DNA of 64,000 nt from Microbacterium saccharophilum (lineage in GTDB: Bacteria > Actinomycetota > Actinomycetes > Actinomycetales > Microbacteriaceae): contig NZ_BKAH01000003.1 in NCBI RefSeq assembly GCF_007992455.1, positions 124,001 through 188,000 on the forward strand. Reading direction: 5' to 3'. Position numbers and translations under genes: made by a program. Every line of letters begins with the position of its first letter. The stretch's first letter is position 1. Positions 54,277-61,923 of this stretch are shown here, in pieces. The notes beneath the pieces were generated by a model that searched no databases, was not told where the DNA came from, and saw only the letters and a program-made list of their open reading frames with translations.

Positions 54277-55695
54277 GTGACGAACCCGACTTCGCGCCCC
54301 AGCCCCACCCCACCCGCCCCCGCCGACACCCGTGCGCTGGGCGCTATCGGCGAGGTGTTCCAGGACTCCGCCCCCGACCGGGTCGTGCCGAAGCGGCAGG
54401 TGCGGTCGTGGGCGATGTGGGACTGGGCGGCGCAGCCGTTCAACTCCGTCATCCTCACGTTCGTCTTCGTCTCGCTGTACCTCGTCTCGGACAGCTTCCT
54501 GCCGGCGGACATCGCCGCGCTCGACGCCTCCGACCCGGTCAAGGAGCGCGCGCTGGCCGACCTGAGCAGCGGGTACGGGCTCGTCTCGTTCCTCGCGGGC
54601 ATCGTCATCCTGCTGATCGCGCCCGTCCTCGGCCAGACAGCCGACCGCGCCGGCCGGAAGAAGCGCTGGCTGCTCGTGGCGACCGTGCTGCTCGCCCTCG
54701 TGCAGTTCAGCCTGTTCTTCGTCTTCGCCGACCCCGCGTTCTTCTGGTTCGGCGCCATCCTGGTCTCCCTGGGCGCCGTCGTGTCGGAGATCGCCGGCGT
54801 CAACTACAACGCCCTGCTCGTCAGCGTCTCCACCCCGCGCACCGTCGGACGGGTGAGCGGGCTCGGGTGGGGGCTCGGGTACATCGGCGGCATCCTCGCG
54901 CTCGGGATCGTCGTCGCGCTGACCTTCGCGGACTGGTTCGGCATGGACACCTCGAACGGGATGGCGTACCGCGTCATCGCGGTCGGCTGCGCCGTCTGGA
55001 CGATCGTGTTCGCGATCCCGCTGTTCCGGAACGTCCCCGAGCCGCCCGCGCGCGAGGGCGCCGAGCGGGTCGGGTTCTTCCGCGCCTACGTCGAGCTCGT
55101 CCGCAACATCGCGGCGCTCTTCCGCGACCACCGCCCGACGTTCTGGTTCCTCGCGGCGAGCGCGGTGTACCGCGACGGCCTCGCCGGCGTCTTCGCGTTC
55201 GGCGGGGTGCTCGCCGCCGTCGCCTTCGGCTTCTCCCCCAACGAGGTGATGATCTTCGGCATCGTCGCGAACCTCGTCGCCGGGGTCTCGACGATCATCG
55301 CCGGGCGCTTCGACGACCGCTTCGGCGCCCGCGCCGTCATCGTCGCCTCGCTCACCGGCCTCATCGTCATCGCCGTCGCGGTCTTCCTGCTGCACGACGC
55401 CGGGAAGCTTCCGTTCTGGGTCGGCGGACTCATCCTCTGCGCCTTCGTCGGACCCGCGCAGGCGGCGTCCCGTTCACTGCTGGCGCGCGTCACGCCGCCG
55501 GGGATGCAGGGCGAGATCTTCGGCCTGTACGCGACGACGGGTCGCGTCGCGAGCTTCATCTCGCCCCTGCTCTGGACGCTCTTCATCGTCTGGTTCGGCG
55601 CCACGTACTGGGGCATCCTCGGCATCGCGATCGTGCTGGCCGTGGGCCTCGTCATGCTCCTGTTCGTGAAGCTGCCCCCGCACGTCCGCCTGTAG
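54277..55695 (+). CDS. MFS transporter of the UMF1/Atg22-like group
   Basis: A 472-residue transporter with about 12 helices. VVPKRQVRSWAMWDWAAQPF is characteristic of the UMF1 group, related to fungal vacuolar effluxer Atg22. Also seen are GQTADRAGRKKRWLL (motif A) and AQAASRSLLARVTPPGMQGE. It may export amino acids, but the substrate is not known in bacteria. GTG 54277 follows AAGGAT by a few nt. It ends 3 bp before the convergent MarR gene. Confidence 0.9.
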   Translation: MTNPTSRPSPTPPAPADTRALGAIGEVFQDSAPDRVVPKRQVRSWAMWDWAAQPFNSVILTFVFVSLYLVSDSFLPADIAALDASDPVKERALADLSSGYGLVSFLAGIVILLIAPVLGQTADRAGRKKRWLLVATVLLALVQFSLFFVFADPAFFWFGAILVSLGAVVSEIAGVNYNALLVSVSTPRTVGRVSGLGWGLGYIGGILALGIVVALTFADWFGMDTSNGMAYRVIAVGCAVWTIVFAIPLFRNVPEPPAREGAERVGFFRAYVELVRNIAALFRDHRPTFWFLAASAVYRDGLAGVFAFGGVLAAVAFGFSPNEVMIFGIVANLVAGVSTIIAGRFDDRFGARAVIVASLTGLIVIAVAVFLLHDAGKLPFWVGGLILCAFVGPAQAASRSLLARVTPPGMQGEIFGLYATTGRVASFISPLLWTLFIVWFGATYWGILGIAIVLAVGLVMLLFVKLPPHVRL

Positions 55696-55698
55696 CCG

Positions 55699-56310
55699 TC
55701 AGCGCTGCGGCCACGCCGCGGCGAGCTTGGTGAGCAGCCGGGCGAGCTCGGTCCGCTCCTCGGGGGTGAAGTCGGCGAGCGCGTGGGTCAGGTGCTCGCG
55801 GCGCTGGCCGCGGAAGCCCTGCGCGAGTGCGGTGCCCTGCGCGGTCAGCGCGACGCGCGTACGCCGGGCGTCGTCGGGGTCTGCCTCCCGGCGGACCAGC
55901 CCGAGATCGACGGCCTGCTGGATCAGGCGCGACGCGCGCGGTTGATCGACACCGATCGCCTCCCCGACCTCGCTGACCGAGAGCGGGTGGGATGCCGCGG
56001 CGAGCGCGTCGAGGAGGCGGAGGCGTGCCGGGCCGCCGAGGCGCGGCCCCGCGGCGAGCCACTCGTGCTGCGCGCCGTGCGGTCCGCCGTGATTCCACGG
56101 GCCATGGCCGCGGTGGCCGTCCGGGCCGCCGCCGAAGGGGCCGCCGGGACCGAACGGTCCGCCCCGGCCACGGGACGATCCCGAGCCGTCCGGTCCGAAG
56201 CCGGGGCCACGCGGTCCGAACCCGCCGGGACCCCGCCCGCGCCCGCGCACGAGCGCGAGGGCGGCCATGATCGCGTCGAGCTCGGCGGGTTCGGGTTCGG
56301 AATCGGTCAT
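55699..56310 (-). CDS. MarR family regulator with Gly-rich N-terminal region
   Basis: A 203-residue protein. Residues about 20-80 are a low-complexity Gly/Pro/Arg/His region (RGRGRGPGGFGPRGPGFGPD and further repeats). Residues about 90-200 form a MarR winged helix (LRLLDALAAASHPLSVSEVG, then DQPRASRLIQQAVDLGLVRR, DARRTRVALTAQG). TAAATT and a GGAGG ribosome site precede the ATG. It is divergent from a second Gly-rich regulator across an operator-packed 114-bp gap. Confidence 0.88.
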   Translation of the reverse strand: MTDSEPEPAELDAIMAALALVRGRGRGPGGFGPRGPGFGPDGSGSSRGRGGPFGPGGPFGGGPDGHRGHGPWNHGGPHGAQHEWLAAGPRLGGPARLRLLDALAAASHPLSVSEVGEAIGVDQPRASRLIQQAVDLGLVRREADPDDARRTRVALTAQGTALAQGFRGQRREHLTHALADFTPEERTELARLLTKLAAAWPQR

Positions 56311-56321
56311 CCTCCGAATTT

Positions 56322-56386
56322 ACATGCACCTTGACATGCGACCCGAATGCATGTCATCCTACATATGCATGCGAGATGACATGCAT
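56322..56386. promoter_or_regulatory. operator cluster between two divergent MarR-like genes
   Basis: ATGCATGTCAT (56347-56357) and its exact complement ATGACATGCAT (56376-56386) form a 40-bp inverted repeat. ACATATGCAT lies in the middle, and two further ACATGC half-sites lie at 56322-56327 and 56335-56340. The repeated ACATGCAT words indicate several dimers binding. Confidence 0.8.
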
Positions 56387-56424
56387 CTGCGGCGGATAGG
56401 CCGCCGCCAATGAAAGGACTTCCC

Positions 56425-57222
56425 ATGGACAACGACATGGACAACACGGACAACACCGATGAGGGCGCTGGCCGCCCTTCCCGTCCGCTCGGCTTCTGGC
56501 TGCGCACGGTCGACCGACTTCTCGAGCGCGAGTTCGAGGCGGCGTTCGCCGCGGAGGGCGTCACGCGCCGCGACTGGCGCATCCTCACCCTGATCGACGG
56601 TGACGTCGAGGCGCCCGAGGCGCTCGAGCGACTTCGCGGCAAGAAGCTGCGGACGCTCGCCGAGCGCGGATGGGTCACCCCGACGGATGCCGGCTGGGCG
56701 CTCACCGACGAGGGACGTGCCGCGAAGGAGCGCCTCGGCGCGCTCGTCGACGGCATCCGTTCGAAGGTGGCCGCCACGGTCTCCGACGACGACTTCGCGA
56801 CGAGCGTCGCCTCGCTCGAGGCGATCGCGCGCGGACTCGGCTGGGACGGCGCGGAGCGGATGCCCGGCGGCCGCGGCTTCGGCCGGCGGCGGGGCTTCGG
56901 GCAGGGACGCGGTTTTGGGGCCGGACACGGCTTCGGGCGCCCCGGCTTCGGCCAAGGACACGACGTCGGGCCGGGTTTCGGGCGCGAGTCGGACTCGGAC
57001 GCGGAGAATGGCGACCGGCGCGGCTTCGGGCCCGGCGGGCGCGGTCGGGACGGCCACCGCGGGCACGGTGACTGCGGCCACCGCGGGCGCGGTTTCGGCG
57101 GCGAATTCGCCTACGGCGGGCGCGGCCACCGCGACCACCCGGGTCACCGGATGGCGGAGGACGCGTACGCGCGCGGCTTCCAGGCCGGCTTCACGCGCGG
57201 TGAGAGCCGCCGCGACGCCTGA
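56425..57222 (+). CDS. MarR-like regulator with Gly/Phe/Arg-rich C-terminal tail
   Basis: A 265-residue protein. The first about 150 residues carry a MarR-like winged helix (LGFWLRTVDRLLEREFEAAF, VTRRDWRILTLIDGDVE, LRTLAERGWVTPTDAGWALT). Residues about 155-250 are low-complexity with repeated GRGFG, GHGFG and RGFGPGGRG units, ending in an ordered helix AEDAYARGFQAGFTRGE. AAAGGA sits 7 nt before ATG 56425, which is preferred over ATG 56410. It probably shares the operator cluster with its divergent partner. Confidence 0.85.
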   Translation: MDNDMDNTDNTDEGAGRPSRPLGFWLRTVDRLLEREFEAAFAAEGVTRRDWRILTLIDGDVEAPEALERLRGKKLRTLAERGWVTPTDAGWALTDEGRAAKERLGALVDGIRSKVAATVSDDDFATSVASLEAIARGLGWDGAERMPGGRGFGRRRGFGQGRGFGAGHGFGRPGFGQGHDVGPGFGRESDSDAENGDRRGFGPGGRGRDGHRGHGDCGHRGRGFGGEFAYGGRGHRDHPGHRMAEDAYARGFQAGFTRGESRRDA

Positions 57223-57243
57223 GCCTCGGCATCCTGTCGGACG

Positions 57244-57274
57244 GCGCCCGTCTCCCCGCGGAGACGGGCGCTTT
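57244..57274 (+). terminator. terminator after the Gly/Phe-rich MarR gene
   Basis: A perfect 12-bp stem GCGCCCGTCTCC / GGAGACGGGCGC with a 4-nt loop and TTT directly after, 21 nt behind the stop codon. It is a textbook intrinsic terminator. Confidence 0.9.
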
Positions 57275-57298
57275 GCCGTTCCTCTGCCGCGCGGCCGC

Positions 57299-57316
57299 GC
57301 CGAACGGCGGAGATCG
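57299..57316. repeat. 18-mer copy of a dispersed intergenic repeat
   Basis: GCCGAACGGCGGAGATCG is the exact complement of 45298-45315. A GGATGCC word stands at a similar distance in both copies. It is located in the gap beyond the dcd stop. Confidence 0.55.
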
Positions 57317-57387
57317 TGGCCGTCAGCCGGCATCCACCTGTCGTGGCGGCGATGTCGCGGACGAAATCCGCCGCGCGGTCGCCGGCG

Positions 57388-57993
57388 TCAGCGGCCGGAG
57401 GCGCCCGCGTCGGTCGAGCCCACGTCGGTGCGGTGGAAGTTCTGGAACGACCGGGATGCCGTCGGCCCGCGCTGCCCCTGGTACCGGTTGCCATAGGGGC
57501 CCGAGCCGTATGGCGACTCGGTCGCCGACGACAGGCGGAAGAAGCACAGCTGCCCGATCTTCATGCCGGGCCACAGCTTGATCGGAAGGGTCGCGACGTT
57601 GGAGAGCTCGAGGGTGACGTGCCCCGAGAAGCCCGGGTCGATGAAGCCGGCGGTCGAGTGGGTCAGCAGGCCCAGGCGACCGAGCGACGACTTGCCCTCG
57701 AGCCGCGCGGCGACGTCATCCGGGAGCGTGACCTGTTCGAACGTCGAGCCCAGGACGAATTCGCCCGGGTGCAGGATGAACGGCTCGTCCGGGGCGACCT
57801 CGATGAGATGCGTCAGGTCGGGCTGGTCCTCGGCGGGATCGATGAACGGGTACTTGTGGTTGTCGAAGAGGCGGAAGTAGCGGTCCAGGCGCACGTCGAC
57901 GCTGGACGGCTGGACCATCGCCGGATCCCACGGGGCGAGGCCGACGCGGCCTCCGTCGATCTCGGCGCGGATGTCTCGATCACTGAGCAGCAC
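57388..57993 (-). CDS. dcd: dCTP deaminase
   Basis: A 201-residue trimeric enzyme that makes dUTP (or dUMP in bifunctional actinobacterial forms) from dCTP. It starts [19 protein letters not shown], has [40 protein letters not shown] (active-site Ser/Arg/Glu region) and a C-terminal tail rich in Gly/Tyr, as in Mycobacterium. GTG 57993 is chosen because TACGCT lies 6 nt upstream (leaderless) and the conserved N-terminus begins there. An in-frame upstream extension is non-homologous. Confidence 0.94.
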   Translation of the reverse strand: MLLSDRDIRAEIDGGRVGLAPWDPAMVQPSSVDVRLDRYFRLFDNHKYPFIDPAEDQPDLTHLIEVAPDEPFILHPGEFVLGSTFEQVTLPDDVAARLEGKSSLGRLGLLTHSTAGFIDPGFSGHVTLELSNVATLPIKLWPGMKIGQLCFFRLSSATESPYGSGPYGNRYQGQRGPTASRSFQNFHRTDVGSTDAGASGR

Positions 57994-58045
57994 GTGCCCA
58001 GCGTAGTGCGGCGGTGCGGGACGTCCGCGCCGATATCGTTCGGTC

Positions 58046-58282
58046 ATGGACAACGACTACTCAGGGCTGGCCGCTGGATTCGGCGTCGGCTTCTTCATCC
58101 TCATGCTCGTCATCTATCTGGCCGTCGTGGCGCTCATGCTGTGGGTCGGGTACCTCATCATGCGGACGGCGGTGAAGAACGGCGTGGTGCTCGCGATGCG
58201 GGAGACCGGACAGCAGTTCGCACCCGCATACCGGCCCGGCATCCAGGTGCCTCCGGGCCGCTACCCCGGCTCGCCCGGCTGA
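58046..58282 (+). CDS. small membrane protein, 78 residues
   Basis: One long N-terminal hydrophobic region ([20 protein letters not shown] and onward) capable of one or two helices, then a soluble tail [20 protein letters not shown] and a Pro/Gly end. No family recognised. TATCGT lies 6 nt before the ATG. It is divergent from dcd across 52 bp. Confidence 0.7.
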   Translation: MDNDYSGLAAGFGVGFFILMLVIYLAVVALMLWVGYLIMRTAVKNGVVLAMRETGQQFAPAYRPGIQVPPGRYPGSPG

Positions 58283-58322
58283 GCTTCCTTGGGGCCGCGT
58301 TGGCGCTCCGGTTCGGGCAGGG

Positions 58323-58328
58323 TAGTCT
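58323..58328 (+). promoter_or_regulatory. tRNA-Gly promoter -10 box
   Basis: TAGTCT, 19 nt before the tRNA 5' end, gives a short processed leader. No strong -35 is seen. Confidence 0.4.
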
Positions 58329-58347
58329 GGACCGGCGCACAGCGCAC

Positions 58348-58421
58348 GGGGCTGTAGTTCAATGGCAGAACTTCTGCTTCCCAAGCAGATAGCGCGGGTT
58401 CGATTCCCGTCAGCCCCTCCA
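58348..58421 (+). tRNA. tRNA-Gly (anticodon CCC)
   Basis: A 74-nt cloverleaf with encoded CCA: acceptor GGGGCTG pairs with CAGCCCC, D-arm GTTC/GAAC, anticodon stem TCTGC/GCAGA around loop TTCCCAA (anticodon CCC), T-arm GCGGG/CCCGT with TTCGATT loop, discriminator T. It reads GGG codons, which are present in these GC-rich genes. Confidence 0.95.
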
Positions 58422-58437
58422 CCTCACCGCTCGACCC

Positions 58438-58665
58438 TCACGGGCAGACGCGTACTCGGCGCCCCTCGTGGCCGACCACGTCGCCGAGCTGCAGTTGCCG
58501 TCCGCGACGGCGATCGACCTCGCCGTTCACGGTGACGTAGCCGTCGATGATGGCTTCCTTCACGTCGCCACCGGAGTCGAGGAGCCCGGCGAACTTCATG
58601 AACTGCCCGAGGCGGATGGCCTCGCCCCCGATCGACACGTCTTCGATGGGGGTCGGGTTGGCCAT
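58438..58665 (-). CDS. S4-domain RNA-binding protein (YaaA/YbcJ-like)
   Basis: A 75-residue protein that is a single S4 domain: IRLGQFMKFAGLLDSGGDVK, EAIIDGYVTVNGEVDRRRG, LQLGDVVGHEGRRVRV. Such mini-S4 proteins bind structured RNA, often with a role in ribosome or tRNA handling. TAGCAT lies 6 nt before the ATG. It converges with the tRNA-Gly gene. Confidence 0.9.
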   Translation of the reverse strand: MANPTPIEDVSIGGEAIRLGQFMKFAGLLDSGGDVKEAIIDGYVTVNGEVDRRRGRQLQLGDVVGHEGRRVRVCP

Positions 58666-58747
58666 GTCGGAATGCTATCCGACCTGGCACCCGCGGCACC
58701 CGCTCCGCTGAGGACGGTCGTCGCCACCGGCGACGTGACGCCCTGGC

Positions 58748-59194
58748 TCAGCTCTGCGTCAGCGAGGAGGCGCAGCGCCCCAGCAGATCGATGAGACGGG
58801 CCCGGTCCCCGAGGCTGAGGTCCGCAACCATGCGGTCCTCCACCGCCCGCACGGCGGCGCTGGCTGTGTCGAGCTGGCGTCGGCCGGCGGCAGTGAGCTC
58901 GGTCGGGAGCGCCCGCCCCGCGGCGGGTTGCTCCGGGCGCGTCACGAGCCCGTCGCGCTGCAGCCCCTGAAGCAGCACGTTCATCGACTGCCTCGTGACG
59001 AACGCGCCGCGGGCGAGCTCGGAGTTGGAGAGGCCGGGACGCTGCGCCAGCAGCTCGAGGCAGGAGTAGTGCGTGATCGTCATCCCGAGCGGATGCAGCA
59101 CCTCCTCCATCGCTGCCCGCAGCGCCGTGGACGCCACTTTCAGGAGGTAGCCCGGCGATGCCGCGAGGTCGATCCGTTGCGCATCCTGAGCCAT
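58748..59194 (-). CDS. MarR family regulator
   Basis: A 148-residue regulator: PGYLLKVASTALRAAMEEVL, the winged helix LAQRPGLSNSELARGAFVTR and QSMNVLLQGLQRDGLVTR, then the wing and a dimer helix (AVRAVEDRMVADLS). ATG 59194 is inside the first of two ATGTCA-N6-TGACAT palindromes, so the protein probably represses itself and the divergent VOC gene. The upstream GTG-like extension is less likely. Confidence 0.9.
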   Translation of the reverse strand: MAQDAQRIDLAASPGYLLKVASTALRAAMEEVLHPLGMTITHYSCLELLAQRPGLSNSELARGAFVTRQSMNVLLQGLQRDGLVTRPEQPAAGRALPTELTAAGRRQLDTASAAVRAVEDRMVADLSLGDRARLIDLLGRCASSLTQS

Positions 59195-59235
59195 GTCAGC
59201 ATCTTGACATACATTCAATGTCAGTTAGCTGACAT
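59193..59235. promoter_or_regulatory. twin ATGTCA-N6-TGACAT operators between MarR and VOC genes
   Basis: Two palindromes of identical arms and spacing lie at 59193-59210 and 59218-59235, 25 bp apart centre to centre. The first overlaps the MarR start codon, and the second lies 15 bp before the VOC start. Confidence 0.85.
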
Positions 59236-59250
59236 AGATAGGAGTTTTAC

Positions 59251-59613
59251 ATGACCGTTTCCGGCCCCGGTTTCATCTCCCTGCAGGTGCTCGACGTCTC
59301 ACGGGCGGCGGCGTTCTACGAGCGATACCTCGGCTTCGTGCGGCAGGCGGGACCGCCCCAGGCAGTCGTCTTCGCGACCTCCCCGGCGGTCTTCGCGGTG
59401 CGCCCGCCCCTTCCCGGCGTCGATCTCGATGCCGGTCCGCTGGGTCATGGCATCGGCGTCTGGATGCACGCCGACGACACGATGGCGATCCATGACGCGA
59501 TGGTCGCCGACGGGGTCACCATCGCCGCGGCGCCGATCGACGGCCCGTTCGGGAGCACATTCACGTTCCTCGACCCGGACGGCTACGCCATCACCCTGCA
59601 CGATCGGGCGTGA
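59251..59613 (+). CDS. VOC family protein under MarR control
   Basis: A 120-residue glyoxalase-fold protein: FISLQVLDVSRAAAFYERYL, GIGVWMHADDTMAIHDAMVA and TFLDPDGYAITLHDR. A GGAG ribosome site lies 8 nt before ATG 59251. Divergence from the MarR gene with shared operators suggests induction by a small electrophile or drug. Enzyme or binding function is not known. Confidence 0.9.
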   Translation: MTVSGPGFISLQVLDVSRAAAFYERYLGFVRQAGPPQAVVFATSPAVFAVRPPLPGVDLDAGPLGHGIGVWMHADDTMAIHDAMVADGVTIAAAPIDGPFGSTFTFLDPDGYAITLHDRA

Positions 59614-60197
59614 GCGACCCTGCCCGGGCGCCCTCGCCGACCTGCCGAGCCGGCCCGCGCCGTTCATCCGCGCCGAAGTGCGGGGGAGGCCGGGCGACAC
59701 CCACAGGATGCCGCGGGCGAAGGCCAGCCTCCTCGGCGCGGCCCGGTGCGCTGCGAGCGCGCGAGGCGTTCACCCGCGCCAATGTGCGGGTGCGTCGCCC
59801 CGTGACCCGCCATTCGGCGCGGGTGAATCGGGCCCCGGGGGTTCATCCGCGCCGAAGTGCGGGTGAGTCCGGCCGACACCCGCAGGATGCCGCGGGCGAA
59901 GGCCACCCGCCCGGCCCGGCGCGCTGTGAGCGCAACCCCGAAGGTTCATCCGCGGCGAAGTGCGGGTGAGGCCGCGGGCGACCCGCAGGATGCCACGGGC
60001 GAAGGCCACGCCCGCCCGGCCCGGCGCGCTGCGGGTCCAACCCCGAAGGTTCATCCGCGCCGATGTGCGGGTGCGATGCCCCGTGAGCCACCACGTGGCG
60101 CGGCCGAGCAACGCCGCACCACGCCCACCCCACGCCCCGCCCGACCCCGCCGCCGCGTCCCACATCCCCCGCCGCCCCGCCCCGTAATCTTGACTCC
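59614..60197. repeat. 584-bp gene-free region with a tandem repeat array
   Basis: Five copies of the core GTTCATCCGCGCCGAAGTGC (with small changes) start at 59662, 59768, 59841, 59944 and 60049. Copies 1, 3 and 4 continue as a unit of 103-106 bp (GACACCCGCAGGATGCCGCG, then GGGCGAAGGCCACC words). Copies 2 and 5 continue differently (GCCCCGTGA-CC). An inverted core follows copy 2 at about 59812-59830. Open frames here are by-products of the repeat. The last 100 bp before fadD hold no other feature than its -10 box TAATCT (60185-60190). Confidence 0.85.
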
Positions 60198-61916
60198 ATG
60201 CAACTGAACGAGACGCGCGCCTGGAACCGCTTCTACGCCGAGGGCACGCCGATCGACATCGAGCCGGCGACGGGCTCGCTCTCCGACCTCCTCGACGAGC
60301 GCGTCGCGCAGTACGGCGAGCGCCCCGCGGTCACGTTCTTCGGCAAGAGCCTCACCTACCGGGATGCCGTCGACCGGGTCGCCCGCGTGGCGCAGGGCCT
60401 GTACGACCTCGGCGTCCGGCCCGGCGACCGCGTCGCGCTCGTGATGCCCAACGCCCCGCAGCACCTCATCGCGTTCTACGCCGTGCTGCGCCTCGGAGCG
60501 ATCGTCGTGGAGCACAACCCGCTGTACACGCGGGACGAGCTCGAGGTGCAGTTCCGCGACCACGGCGCGCAGTACGCGATCGCGTGGGACAAGGTCGCGC
60601 CCGTCATCCAGAACCTGCCGAAGGATGTCGGCATCCGCCAGGTCGTCTCCGTCGACGTCACGCGCGCCATGCCGCTGCCGACCCGGCTGGCGCTGAGCCT
60701 GCCGATCGCGAAGGCCCGCGAATCCCGCGCGAAGCTCACGGCGCCCGCGGCCGGGACGGTCCCGTTCGCGCGACTGGAGAAGTCCGCTCCGCTGGATGCC
60801 GCGTTCCCGCGGCCGACGGTGTCCGACGTCGCGTGCCTGCAGTACACGTCAGGTACGACCGGCACCCCCAAGGGCGCCATGATCACCCACGGGAACCTGT
60901 GGGCGAACGCCCGCCAGGGGGCCGCGTGGATGCCGCAGTTCCGTCACGGCGAGGGCCGCATCTACGGGCTGCTGCCGATGTTCCACTCCTTCGGGCTGCT
61001 GCTGTCGGTCATCTACGCCGTGGAGACCGGATCGAACGCCGTGCTCTTCCCGACGTTCGACCCCGAGCTCGTCTCGCAGGCGGCGAAGAAGCTGCCGCCG
61101 ACGTTCATCCCCGCCGTCCCGCCCATGTTCGACCGTCTCGCGCGGGTCGCGAAGGAGGGCAAGCTCGACCTCAGCGACGTCGTCTACTCGATCTCCGGCG
61201 CGATGACCCTGACCCCGGCGATCGTCAAGCGCTGGGAGGACCAGGCCGGCAGCATGCTCAATGAGGGGTACGGCCTCACCGAGACGAGCCCTGTCGCCCT
61301 CGCCAACCCGTTCACCGACACCCGCAAGATCGGGGCCATCGGCATCCCGTTCCCCTCCACCGACATCCGCGTCGTCGAGCCGAACGAGCCGACCCGCGAG
61401 GTCGAGCTCGGCGAGACCGGCGAACTGCTCATCAAGGGCCCGCAGGTCTTCCAGGGCTACTGGAACCGCCCGGAGGAGACGGCGCAGACGCTGCTCGAGG
61501 GCGGCTGGCTGCGCACCGGCGACCTCGTCATGCAGGACGAGGACGGGTTCGTCACGGTCGTCGACCGCAAGAAGGAGATCATCATCACGGGCGGCTTCAA
61601 CGTCGCCCCGACCGAGGTGGAGAAGGTGCTGACGGGCGTGCCAGGCATCGCCGAGGCCGCGGTCGTCGGCATCCCGCGCGGCGGCGGCGCGGAGATCGTG
61701 ACCGCGGTCGTCGTGCTGGAGCCCGGCGCGACCTTCGACGAGGATGCCGCCCGCGAGGTCGCCCGCGAACAGCTGGCCGAGTACAAGCGGCCGACCTCGT
61801 ACCGCGTGTGGGAGGAGCTGCCGAAGTCGCTCATCGGCAAGGTGCTGCGCCGACGCGTACGGGACACGCTCATCGCCGACCGCGGCGCCGTCCGCGCGGC
61901 CCCCGCGGAGGACTGA
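60198..61916 (+). CDS. long-chain acyl-CoA ligase (FadD-like)
   Basis: A 572-residue adenylate-forming enzyme that activates fatty acids with ATP and CoA. It shows the AMP-binding loop YTSGTTGTPKGAMITHGN, GYGLTETSPVALANP, LRTGDLVMQDEDGFVTVVDR and the hinge KKEIIITGGFNVAPTEVE, with catalytic Lys in KSLIGKVLRR. TAATCT lies exactly 7 nt before ATG 60198 (leaderless). It could feed acyl-CoA to the type III PKS, but no link beyond function is visible. Confidence 0.95.
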   Translation: MQLNETRAWNRFYAEGTPIDIEPATGSLSDLLDERVAQYGERPAVTFFGKSLTYRDAVDRVARVAQGLYDLGVRPGDRVALVMPNAPQHLIAFYAVLRLGAIVVEHNPLYTRDELEVQFRDHGAQYAIAWDKVAPVIQNLPKDVGIRQVVSVDVTRAMPLPTRLALSLPIAKARESRAKLTAPAAGTVPFARLEKSAPLDAAFPRPTVSDVACLQYTSGTTGTPKGAMITHGNLWANARQGAAWMPQFRHGEGRIYGLLPMFHSFGLLLSVIYAVETGSNAVLFPTFDPELVSQAAKKLPPTFIPAVPPMFDRLARVAKEGKLDLSDVVYSISGAMTLTPAIVKRWEDQAGSMLNEGYGLTETSPVALANPFTDTRKIGAIGIPFPSTDIRVVEPNEPTREVELGETGELLIKGPQVFQGYWNRPEETAQTLLEGGWLRTGDLVMQDEDGFVTVVDRKKEIIITGGFNVAPTEVEKVLTGVPGIAEAAVVGIPRGGGAEIVTAVVVLEPGATFDEDAAREVAREQLAEYKRPTSYRVWEELPKSLIGKVLRRRVRDTLIADRGAVRAAPAED

Positions 61917-61923
61917 CCCGGCG

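Noticed and set aside
59662..60100. Possible CRISPR array
   Set aside because: Cores are imperfect, spacers are themselves repeated and about 80 bp long, and no cas gene is present in the window.
59591..60199. Several overlapping open frames with repeated peptide words in the repeat region
   Set aside because: They appear on both strands and in several frames because the DNA itself is repeated; no ribosome site or promoter supports any of them.
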